Positions 1-6,109 of a stretch of 6,341 nt of DNA are shown here, one piece after another (positions within the stretch are counted from its first letter, which is position 1; every line of letters starts with the position of its first letter). Under the pieces are notes generated by a model. It worked only from the letters and a program-made list of their open reading frames with translations, did not search any database and was not told the origin of the DNA. The DNA comes from Gemmataceae bacterium (lineage in GTDB: Bacteria > Planctomycetota > Planctomycetia > Gemmatales > Gemmataceae). The DNA lies in assembly GCA_947490035.1 (NCBI GenBank), contig CANLGS010000263.1, positions 1-6,341 of the forward strand. Reading direction: 5' to 3'. The position numbers were made by a program, and so were the translations under genes.

Positions 1-214
1 AGGAACAGTCGAATTGCTTAACGACGTATCCCGCTTGGACTTCGGCTTAACTTGATGCTTATGGGGCTGAGGAGTGTAACCCCTCCGGGGTACAAGCCCA
101 GGCGCCGGCCGCCCGGCCGTCGCTCACGCGTCCGGCTCGTCGAGAACAAGTCGTCTCGCTTTGGGTGTGTACACTGTTCCTGTCTCCGCCCTCCCACCGA
201 ACAAGGCTCCCGCC
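1..214. other. Upstream region without a supported gene
   Basis: I see no gene I can support here. A short + frame open from the window edge stops with TGA at 53-55. It could be the last 17 codons of an upstream gene, but nothing confirms this. The region contains GC-rich short inverted sequences, for example CCCC-TCC-GGGG near 81-91 and a doubled CGGCCG near 106-119, none long enough to call a terminator. The TACACT at 170-175 could be a -10 element, but no good -35 lies about 17 bases upstream. AAGG at 203-206 is a plausible ribosome binding site for the gene starting at 215. Confidence 0.4.
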
Positions 215-1285
215 ATGACCCGCGTCGCACTTCTCCTCGCCCTGCTGCCCACCGCGTTCCTACTCGCGGAAAGCCCGCGACCGGCGGCGCCGCCGGTCGC
301 GCCCGTGCGCGCCGCCGACGCGCCCATCAAGGTCGGGATCATCGGGCTGGACAACTTCCAGACCGTCGCGTTCACGCAGCTCTTCCACTCGCCGAAGGCC
401 GCCGACAACCTCAGCGGGCTGAAGGTGGTCGCCGCGTTCCCGGCCGGGAGCGCGGACATCGAGGAGAGCGTGACCAACCTTCCCAAGTGGGAAGAGCAGA
501 TCAAGAAGATGGGCGTGGAAGTCCTCAAGACGCCGGAAGAAGTCATCAAGCAGTGCGACGTCATCCTGTTGATGAGCGTGGACGGGCGCGCGCACCTCGA
601 ACAGCTCAAGCCGATCCTGAAGGCCGGCAAGCCGGTGTACGTCGGGCGCCCGCTCGCGGCGTCGCTGGCCGACGCGGTGGAAATCTACCGGCTGGCCGCG
701 GAACACAAGACGCCGATCTTCACCTGCTCGCAGCACCGCTTCAGTCCGGGGTTCATCGGGATGCGCAACCACCCGGAAGTCGGCGACGTACTCGGCGCCG
801 ACGTGTACGGCGGCGCGCCCCGCGAGGCGCACCACCCGGACCTGTACTGGCATGCCATCCACGGCATCGAAACGCTGTACACGATCATGGGACCAGGCTG
901 CGTGTCGGTGACGCGCACCAGCACCGAGACCGCCGACGTGGTGACCGGCGAGTGGAAGGACGGTCGCGTCGGGACGTATCGCGGGATCCGGAAGGGCGCG
1001 CCGAAGTACAGCGCGACGGTGTTCGGCAGCAAGGGCGTCTCGACGGCCGGCGTCTACGGCCACGGCGTCCCGGTGAAGGGCGTCGTCCCGACGAACGACA
1101 AGTACATGGGTTACGAAGGGGTCGCGATCGAGATCGTGAAGTTCTTCAAGACGGGTAAGTCGCCGGTGTCGGCGGAGGAGACGATCGAGCTGTTCGCGTT
1201 CATGGAGGCCGCGGAGGAGAGCAAGCGCCAGAAGGGCGCCCCGGTGAAGCTCGCCGACGTGCTGGCGAAGGCGCGGAAGAAGTGA
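215..1285 (+). CDS. Exported Gfo/Idh/MocA-family oxidoreductase-like protein
   Basis: A 356-residue protein with the two-part layout of Gfo/Idh/MocA dehydrogenases: an N-terminal Rossmann-type half (about residues 37-165) and a C-terminal alpha/beta half (about 170-340). The start at 215 is preferred over the in-frame ATG at 161 because it places an AAGG ribosome site 8 bases upstream and begins a clean signal peptide (MTR, then a hydrophobic run to about residue 18). There is no twin arginine, so export looks Sec-dependent or lipid-free. The usual GxGxxG loop reads G44-L-D-N-F-Q49, and the usual (E/D)KP catalytic motif reads G144-R-P146, so the lysine is replaced by arginine. The RFSP segment (175-178) and the HxxHG segment (213-217) look family-like. 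I recall planctomycete relatives with a GLDTSH loop instead of GxGxxG, which fits this subfamily. The substrate is unknown. It may be a sugar-binding or non-catalytic relative rather than a working dehydrogenase. The family call is strong, the function weak. Confidence 0.85.
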   Translation: MTRVALLLALLPTAFLLAESPRPAAPPVAPVRAADAPIKVGIIGLDNFQTVAFTQLFHSPKAADNLSGLKVVAAFPAGSADIEESVTNLPKWEEQIKKMGVEVLKTPEEVIKQCDVILLMSVDGRAHLEQLKPILKAGKPVYVGRPLAASLADAVEIYRLAAEHKTPIFTCSQHRFSPGFIGMRNHPEVGDVLGADVYGGAPREAHHPDLYWHAIHGIETLYTIMGPGCVSVTRTSTETADVVTGEWKDGRVGTYRGIRKGAPKYSATVFGSKGVSTAGVYGHGVPVKGVVPTNDKYMGYEGVAIEIVKFFKTGKSPVSAEETIELFAFMEAAEESKRQKGAPVKLADVLAKARKK

Positions 1286-1291
1286 GACGCA

Positions 1292-1334
1292 TCACCGCTT
1301 GCGGCTTCGCAACCTGCGAAGCCGCAAGCGGCGA
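1292..1334 (+). terminator. Perfect 17-bp stem hairpin after the oxidoreductase-like gene
   Basis: The arms at 1295-1311 and 1315-1331 are exact reverse complements around a 3-base loop (ACC). After one A/C mismatch, two more pairs extend the stem to 1292-1334. It starts 9 bases after the stop codon, the position expected of a transcription terminator. No T-run follows, so it may be a GC-type terminator, an RNA-stabilising 3' stem, or one copy of a dispersed genomic palindrome. The structure is certain; the role is inferred from position. Confidence 0.6.
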
Positions 1335-1377
1335 ATCAAGGCACAGATTCCTTCTAGTTTCCGCCCCCGCGCCGGGG

Positions 1378-1383
1378 TATAGT
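1378..1383 (+). promoter_or_regulatory. Possible -10 element before the DUF1549 gene
   Basis: TATAGT stands out in a very GC-rich intergenic stretch, 65 bases before the start codon at 1449, and downstream of the hairpin at 1295-1331. No convincing -35 hexamer lies 16-18 bases upstream (the sequence there is close to TAGTTT). It is offered only because a separate promoter is expected between the hairpin and the next gene. Confidence 0.2.
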
Positions 1384-1448
1384 CTCTAATACCTTCCGCA
1401 CCCGCCTGGCTGCCCCTCCGCCGCTCGCTTGTCCAAACTGGTGGTTTC

Positions 1449-3875
1449 ATGACCAAGCCGACGGTGGCCTTACTGTTCACGCTCCTGTTCGCGTCGGCCC
1501 CGGCGCACGCCGCGGTGCGCGTCACCCCGGCCGCCGTGAGCCTCGACAGCCCCGAAGCGTCGCAGCAACTGCTCGTCACGCTCGACACCGCCGACGGCAC
1601 GCGCACCGCGAAGTACGAGGTCGCGAACCCCGCAATCGCCGCGGTCGATGTCGCCGGCCGCGTTACGCCGAAGAGCGAGGGCAAGACGGAAGTGATTGTG
1701 AAGCACGGCACCGACACCATCCGCGTGCCGGTCGAAGTGACCGGCTTGAAGTCGCCGCGACCGGTGTCGTTCGAGCAGGAAGTCATTCCGATTCTGACGA
1801 AGGCGTCGTGCAACAGCGGCGGCTGCCACGGGAAGGCCGAAGGGCAGGGTGGGCTGAAGTTCAGCGTGTTCGGGTTCGACCCCGCGGCCGATTTCCAGGC
1901 GCTCGTGCGCGAGGGCCGCGGGCGGCGCGTCCTCCCGGCGTCGCCGGAGAACAGCCTGTTCCTGATGAAAGCCGCCGGTCTCAGCCCCCACGGTGGCGGG
2001 AGGAAGATCGACACCGAAGGTCACCGCTATCAGCGGCTGCTGCGCTGGGTTCGCGAAGGCACGCAGTTCGCCACCGAGAAGGCGCCGGCCGTGACCGCGC
2101 TCGAAGTCGAACCTACCCAACGCACGCTCGCGCTCGGCGGCACTCAGCAGTTGCGCGTGACCGCGATTCACGCCGACGGCACCCGCCGGTGCGTGACCGC
2201 CGAGTCCGAGTACGACTCGAACGCCGCGACCATCGCCGGCGCCGACGGTCGCGGGCTGGTGACCGCCGGCGACAAGCCCGGCGAAGCCGCCATCCTCGTG
2301 CGCTACATGGGGCACGTCACCGTCTGCCGGGTCACGCTGCCGCGCCCCGGTGTGAAGTTTACGCGACCGGCCGAAGCCAACTTCATCGACAAGCACGTCT
2401 GGAACAAGCTCGAACTGCTCGGCATTCCGCCGAGCGACTTGGCCGACGATGCCGCATTCCTGCGCCGGGTGTTTCTCGACACGATCGGCACGCTTCCCAC
2501 TGCGGCCGAAGCGAGTGCGTTCCTCGCGGACGCCGCGCCGAACAAGCGCGAGAAGTTGATCGACGCGCTGCTCGCACGCCCGGAGTACGCCGACCTGTGG
2601 GCGCTGAAGTGGTCGGACATCCTGAAGGTGGACAAGGACGCGGTCACGCCGCAGGGCGCGGTCGCGATGACGCGGTGGATTCGTAAGCAGATCGCGGAGA
2701 ACCGGCCCTACGACCAGTTCGCGAAAGACATCGTCACGGCGAAGGGCAGCACCACCGCCGAAGGGCCGGCGGCGCTCTTCAAGTCGCTGTCCACGCCGGA
2801 AGTCGCGGCGCGGTCGATCAGTCAAATCTTCCTGGGCGTGCGCATCGAGTGCGCGCAGTGCCACCACCACCCGTCGGAGAAGTGGGCCCAAGACGATTAC
2901 TGGGCACTGGCGGGCATGTTCTCCGGCGTGAACCGCAAGCCGCTGCCCGGCGGGGCCGAAGCCGTCGTGTGGACGGTCGGCGCCGACCTCGGTCCCGTTC
3001 CGAAGGGAAAGGCCAAGCCCAAGAAGGGCGTGACGCCGATTCCCGCGAACGGCGTACCGGCCGCGCCGCTCGGCGCCGACCCGAAGGAGTACGCGCCGTC
3101 CGACGACCGCCGCAAGGTGCTGGCCGACTGGATGACCGCCGCGGACAACCCGTACTTCGCCACCGCCATCGCGAACCGGCTGTGGTCGCACTACTTCGGC
3201 CGCGGGCTGGTCGAACCGATCGACGACATCCGCGCGACCAACCCGGCGTCGAACGAGCCGCTGCTGGCCGCGCTCACCGCGCATCTCCGCGAGCGGAAGT
3301 ACGACCTGCGGGCGTTCACGAAAACGCTGCTGATGTCGAAAGCGTATCAACTCAGTAGTGCCGCGAAGGACGGCAACGCCACCGACGAGCAGAACTTCTC
3401 GCACGCCGCTGTGAAGCCGATGGCCGCGGAAGTGCTCCTCGACGCGGTGTCGCAGGTGACCGGCGCGCCGGAGAAGTTCAACGGCTGGCCGGAAGGCTTC
3501 CGCGCGATCCAGGTTTGGGACAACCGGATGCCGTCGTACTTCTTCCGCATCTTCGGCCGCCCGGTGCGGTACAGCGTTTGCGAGTGCGAACGCGGGACGG
3601 ATCCGAGCATCGCCCAGGCGTTGCACCTGATGAACTCCCCGGAGATTGCCGCCAAAGTTCAGGCGCGTGGCGGCGCGGCCCGCAAGCTGGCCGATTCCGA
3701 CAAGAAGCCGGCCGCGATCGTCGATGAACTGTTCCTGGCCGCGCTCAGCCGCCGCCCGACCGACGCGGAGCGCACGAAGTTGCTCGAAGCGTTCGCCGAT
3801 GGCGACCGCCGCGCGGCCGTCGAAGACGTGCTGTGGGCGATCCTGAACAGCAAAGAGTTCCTGTACAACCGGTGA
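1449..3875 (+). CDS. Exported Ig-like / DUF1549 / DUF1553 protein with cytochrome-like motifs
   Basis: An 808-residue protein. A Sec signal peptide spans residues 1-21, with a likely cut after AHA (19-21) or just before it. An Ig-like BIG2-type segment follows (about 22-98), then a cytochrome-like stretch with CNSGGCH (121-127, CX4CH rather than CXXCH). A second Ig-like segment lies at about 215-297, DUF1549 at about 310-495 with CAQCH (468-472), a Lys/Pro/Ala-rich linker at about 514-545, and DUF1553 at about 552-800 with ANRLW (575-579) and CECER (711-715). These families are hallmarks of Planctomycetes, and proteins of this domain order usually sit beside a DUF1501 gene, as here. Heme binding is plausible from the two Cys-His motifs but unproven. 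The catalytic role is unknown. It probably acts in the periplasm or at the cell surface. The start follows a weak TGGTGG site 4 bases upstream; the signal peptide beginning at this ATG supports it. Confidence 0.93.
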   Translation: MTKPTVALLFTLLFASAPAHAAVRVTPAAVSLDSPEASQQLLVTLDTADGTRTAKYEVANPAIAAVDVAGRVTPKSEGKTEVIVKHGTDTIRVPVEVTGLKSPRPVSFEQEVIPILTKASCNSGGCHGKAEGQGGLKFSVFGFDPAADFQALVREGRGRRVLPASPENSLFLMKAAGLSPHGGGRKIDTEGHRYQRLLRWVREGTQFATEKAPAVTALEVEPTQRTLALGGTQQLRVTAIHADGTRRCVTAESEYDSNAATIAGADGRGLVTAGDKPGEAAILVRYMGHVTVCRVTLPRPGVKFTRPAEANFIDKHVWNKLELLGIPPSDLADDAAFLRRVFLDTIGTLPTAAEASAFLADAAPNKREKLIDALLARPEYADLWALKWSDILKVDKDAVTPQGAVAMTRWIRKQIAENRPYDQFAKDIVTAKGSTTAEGPAALFKSLSTPEVAARSISQIFLGVRIECAQCHHHPSEKWAQDDYWALAGMFSGVNRKPLPGGAEAVVWTVGADLGPVPKGKAKPKKGVTPIPANGVPAAPLGADPKEYAPSDDRRKVLADWMTAADNPYFATAIANRLWSHYFGRGLVEPIDDIRATNPASNEPLLAALTAHLRERKYDLRAFTKTLLMSKAYQLSSAAKDGNATDEQNFSHAAVKPMAAEVLLDAVSQVTGAPEKFNGWPEGFRAIQVWDNRMPSYFFRIFGRPVRYSVCECERGTDPSIAQALHLMNSPEIAAKVQARGGAARKLADSDKKPAAIVDELFLAALSRRPTDAERTKLLEAFADGDRRAAVEDVLWAILNSKEFLYNR

Positions 3876-3882
3876 CCATACC

Positions 3883-3937
3883 AAGAACCCCTCCCCAACC
3901 CCTCCCTTCTTAGGGGAGGGGTTGGGGAGGGGTTCTT
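3883..3937. repeat. 24-bp perfect inverted repeat with G-quadruplex arms
   Basis: The arms at 3883-3906 and 3914-3937 are exact reverse complements with a 7-base loop (TTCTTAG). The right arm and last loop base contain four runs of four G separated by A, TT and A (3913-3932), a textbook intramolecular G-quadruplex motif. The left arm gives runs of 3 or 4 G on the other strand. The repeat starts 8 bases after the DUF1553 stop and ends 2 bases before the ribosome site of the DUF1501 gene. It may be a dispersed intergenic repeat, a partial terminator that lowers expression of the downstream gene, or both. The structure is read directly; the function is inferred. Confidence 0.85.
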
Positions 3938-3939
3938 CT

Positions 3940-3943
3940 GGAG
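3940..3943 (+). promoter_or_regulatory. Ribosome binding site of the DUF1501 gene
   Basis: GGAG lies 6 bases before the ATG at 3950. This spacing favours 3950 over the in-frame ATG at 3965, which would be 21 bases away. The site begins only 2 bases after the 24-bp hairpin, so a folded hairpin would abut the docking ribosome. Confidence 0.6.
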
Positions 3944-3949
3944 ATTGCG

Positions 3950-5272
3950 ATGTCTTCATTCCCTATGACCCGCCGACAAGCTATTCGCGTCGGCACCGTC
4001 GGCCTCCTGAGCGGCTTGTCGCTGCCGCGACTGCTCCAGTTCCAGGCGCAGGCCGCCGGTGTCAATCTGGCGAAGGCGAAGTCCTGCATCTTCCTGTTCC
4101 TCGAAGGCGGCCCCAGCACCATCGACATGTGGGACATGAAGCCCGAAGCAGCCGTCGAAGTGCGCGGGCCGTATAAGCCCATCAAGACGAACGTGACCGG
4201 CACGCTCGTCTGCGAACACCTGCCGAACTGCGCCAAGATCGCGGACAAGTACACCATCCTCCGCAGCCACAGCCACAACGACAACGGCCACACCACCGGC
4301 TACCACTACGTGATGACCGGCATGAAGGCCGACTTCGCCGACGGCACCAACAGCCGCAAGCCGAACAACGTCCTCTACCCCTCAATCGGTTCGGTCGTGT
4401 CGAAGGAGTTGGGGCACACCGGCACGCTCCCGCCGTACATCAACCTGCCGCACCCGCTCACCAGCGGCGGGGCGGGGTTCCTCGGCGCCGAACACGCGCC
4501 CTTCGTCATCGAAGGTGACCCGGTTTCACCCGACTTCGAGGTGCGCGACCTGCTCCCCGTCGAAGGGATCGGCGACAAGCGCCAGGACCGGCGCAAGAAG
4601 CTCCTCAGCGGCCTCGACACGCCGGCTTCTTCCGCGACCGCGCCGACCGGCAAAGCCGGGACGATGGCGACCTACTACGAGAAGGCCCACGACCTGATGA
4701 CCTCGACCGCCGCGCGCAAGGCGTTCGACATCAAGAGCGAACCTGAGAAACTCCGCGCTGCCTATGGGCACACCACGCTCGGCCAGTGCGCGCTGCTTTC
4801 GCGCCGCTTGGTAGAAGCCGGTTGCCGGTTCGTGGGCACCGATCACAGCGGCTGGGACACGCACTTCACCTGCTTCCCGAGCCTCGAAAAAGACCTGATC
4901 CCGAGCGTGGATAAGGCGTTCAGCGCGCTGGTCACCGATCTCGCGGATCGCGGACTGCTGGACAGCACGCTGGTGGTGATGATGGGCGAGATGGGCCGCA
5001 CGCCGAAGGTGAACAAGGACGCGGGCCGCGACCACTGGTCGATGGCGCAGAGCGTGCTGTTCGCCGGCGGCGGGATCAAGCCGGGCATCGTGATCGGCGC
5101 GACCGACAAGAACCAGACCGCGCCGACCGCCGATCCGGTGAGCGTCGAGGACATCCTCCGCACGCTGTTCCACCAGATGGGGATCGACAGTACCAAGATT
5201 TACAACACGCCGCTGGGCCGCCCGGTGCCGATCGTCAACGGCGGGCGCGTCATCAAGGAACTGGTGGGATAG
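3950..5272 (+). CDS. Tat-exported DUF1501 protein
   Basis: A 440-residue protein of the DUF1501 family, related in fold to the alkaline phosphatase/sulfatase superfamily. The N-terminus carries a twin-arginine signal (TRRQAIRVG, residues 7-15, then a hydrophobic run to about 29), so it is expected to be exported folded. Family motifs in order are GGPSTIDMWDMKP (53-65), SHSHNDNGH (106-114), GWDTH (301-305), GEMGRTP (346-352), GRDHW (359-363) and a C-terminal VEDILRTLFHQMGID (399-413). The His- and Asp-rich motifs are likely metal ligands by analogy with the superfamily, but the reaction is not established. The length is normal and the gene looks intact. It follows the DUF1549/DUF1553 gene by 74 bases on the same strand, the usual planctomycete pairing, and the two are probably co-transcribed through the intervening hairpin. 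The family call is firm, the function unknown. Confidence 0.95.
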   Translation: MSSFPMTRRQAIRVGTVGLLSGLSLPRLLQFQAQAAGVNLAKAKSCIFLFLEGGPSTIDMWDMKPEAAVEVRGPYKPIKTNVTGTLVCEHLPNCAKIADKYTILRSHSHNDNGHTTGYHYVMTGMKADFADGTNSRKPNNVLYPSIGSVVSKELGHTGTLPPYINLPHPLTSGGAGFLGAEHAPFVIEGDPVSPDFEVRDLLPVEGIGDKRQDRRKKLLSGLDTPASSATAPTGKAGTMATYYEKAHDLMTSTAARKAFDIKSEPEKLRAAYGHTTLGQCALLSRRLVEAGCRFVGTDHSGWDTHFTCFPSLEKDLIPSVDKAFSALVTDLADRGLLDSTLVVMMGEMGRTPKVNKDAGRDHWSMAQSVLFAGGGIKPGIVIGATDKNQTAPTADPVSVEDILRTLFHQMGIDSTKIYNTPLGRPVPIVNGGRVIKELVG

Positions 5273-5367
5273 GGGCCGCAACATGCCTAATCGGAGTGAG
5301 GGCTGCTGGGCTCCACGCATCGCGCCCTAGCCATCCGACGGGGAAACAGCTTGGGAGGGGGGCGCAG

Positions 5368-5421
5368 GTGAACTCGCTATTCCGTGAAGTAGAGGCGAAG
5401 GCGCTGCAATGGCTATCATGA
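5368..5421 (+). CDS. Possible 17-residue leader reading frame coupled to the zinc-ribbon gene
   Basis: A GTG at 5368 opens 17 codons (VNSLFREVEAKALQWLS, with V read as Met) ending in TGA at 5419-5421. A strong purine-rich site, GGGAGGGG at 5353-5360, lies 7 bases upstream, better than any site before the next gene. The stop overlaps an ATG at 5418-5420 in the ATGA arrangement typical of translational coupling; that ATG is codon 4 of the next gene's longest frame. The predicted peptide is amphipathic and has no match I know. It may be a coupling leader, the remnant of a gene shortened by a frameshift so that it once read into the next gene, or chance. Confidence 0.3.
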   Translation: MNSLFREVEAKALQWLS

Positions 5422-5747
5422 AAGCAGTTCTCAGTGAGGGAACCGGCCTTCGCTGCAAATCTGTTTGGCAAGGACGTTGCCCGGTATGTGACCAAGATCG
5501 ATCTTTCTCATCTGATTACTTTGAGATAAGTCCACTGCGTTGGATCGGATGTTTCCTTGTGGAGGGTGCAACAACCGGCGGTTGGGCGTATATCAAAATG
5601 ATAATTAGCAAGGGCGCGGTAGACGTAATTGGATGCGAATCCTGCAATCACGCGATGGCGATCTGTCCGAACTGTAAGATAGCATTTAGCGTTGATTCGC
5701 ACGCATTGACATGGCAGTGTCCTGAATGCAAGTCTCAATTGAGTTGA
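5409..5747 (+). CDS. Small zinc-ribbon-like protein with four CXXC pairs
   Basis: A protein of up to 112 residues that I do not recognise as a named family. Four CXXC pairs at 24-27, 76-79, 86-89 and 104-107 could form two zinc-ribbon sites, perhaps 24-27 with 76-79 and 86-89 with 104-107. Extra cysteines are at 16 and 48. The stretch between the first two pairs (about 38-68) is fairly hydrophobic. The start may be ATG 5409 (weak site, GAAGG ending 7 bases upstream) or ATG 5418 (109 residues), which overlaps the stop of a short leader frame. Base composition is much lower in GC than the genes before it (two sampled 60-base blocks give 43% and 47%), and it uses AT-rich codons such as ATA, a sign of a different origin. 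The cysteine pattern argues that this strand is real and the opposite-strand frame is a shadow. Nucleic-acid or protein binding is possible but only inferred. Confidence 0.7.
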   Translation: MAIMKAVLSEGTGLRCKSVWQGRCPVCDQDRSFSSDYFEISPLRWIGCFLVEGATTGGWAYIKMIISKGAVDVIGCESCNHAMAICPNCKIAFSVDSHALTWQCPECKSQLS

Positions 5748-5796
5748 CGCCCCCGCACGTTGATCCAACACCCCTGCACATTCTGATCGTGAGGAC

Positions 5797-5976
5797 ATGA
5801 TCGGTAAGGTAGGCGATAAAGTGCTGTGGAAGAAGGTGGGCCGAATCGGCAGAATTGCCCAAAGTGAAGAGGCCATTCCAATCTTTCTCACACGCGTAGC
5901 GTTTTCGAGTGGAATGGAAGAGATTGAGGATAGCGAGTTAGAACTCCTCACAGACGACGAACATTCAGCTACATGA
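5797..5976 (+). CDS. 59-residue hypothetical protein, possibly SH3-like barrel
   Basis: ATG at 5797 opens 59 codons ending in TGA at 5974-5976. The N-terminus reads MIGKVGDKVLWKKVGRIGRI, followed by alternating hydrophobic strands (IPIFLTRVAF) and an acidic tail (EEIEDSELELLTDDE). The G-x-x-V-x-W-x-x-x-G-R-x-G pattern is what small SH3/KOW-like barrels look like, but I know no named family for it. It starts 49 bases after the zinc-ribbon gene, on the same strand, and ends 8 bases before a hairpin terminator, so the two probably form one transcript. GAGG lies only 2 bases before the ATG, tighter than normal. GTG at 5821 is an alternative start with AGG at 5811-5813, but it would remove the conserved-looking N-terminus. 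It is lower in GC than the upstream genes. Confidence 0.55.
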   Translation: MIGKVGDKVLWKKVGRIGRIAQSEEAIPIFLTRVAFSSGMEEIEDSELELLTDDEHSAT

Positions 5977-5983
5977 CCGCAGA

Positions 5984-6014
5984 GGCCGGGTCAGGCGCTG
6001 CCCCTGACCCGGCC
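5984..6014 (+). terminator. 12-bp perfect hairpin closing the small-gene islet
   Basis: GGCCGGGTCAGG at 5984-5995 is exactly complementary to 6003-6014 around a 7-base loop. It begins 8 bases after the stop of the 59-residue gene and is followed by only a short T-run (TTT at 6021-6023). Position and stem strength suggest an intrinsic-type terminator for the zinc-ribbon/59-residue transcript. It is not reported to recur elsewhere in the window. Confidence 0.6.
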
Positions 6015-6109
6015 ACATGGTTTCTATCCCGTTGCTTCCTGCGCGTCTCGTAGTCTGGTTGCAATCCGGGCAGGTGAGTTGGTCGTTCGGCAAGAGAGGA
6101 CAAAAGGCG

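Noticed and set aside
81..119. Short GC-rich inverted sequences in the upstream region
   Set aside because: The stems are 4-6 bases with bulges, which is common by chance at this GC content.
52..1158. 368-residue + frame overlapping the oxidoreductase-like gene
   Set aside because: It is extremely Arg-rich and low in complexity, and overlaps a frame with family motifs and a signal peptide. It is a frame shadow.
1470..3959. 829-residue open frame on the - strand, covering the whole DUF1549/DUF1553 gene
   Set aside because: It is antisense to a gene with clear family motifs. Its sequence is Arg/Gly/Val-rich without recognisable domains, as expected from the high GC at third positions of the real gene.
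4526..5320. 264-residue - frame over the DUF1501 gene
   Set aside because: It is antisense to a strongly motif-supported gene, has an Arg/His/Ala-rich composition and no recognised domain.
5283..5330. 15-codon ATG frame just after the DUF1501 stop
   Set aside because: It has no ribosome site and no similarity to anything I know, and is too short to support.
5508..5951. 147-residue - frame across the zinc-ribbon and 59-residue genes
   Set aside because: The + frames show regular CXXC pairs and a sensible small-protein pattern, while this frame has no domain signs. Its favourable length comes from the lower GC and the absence of stops by chance.
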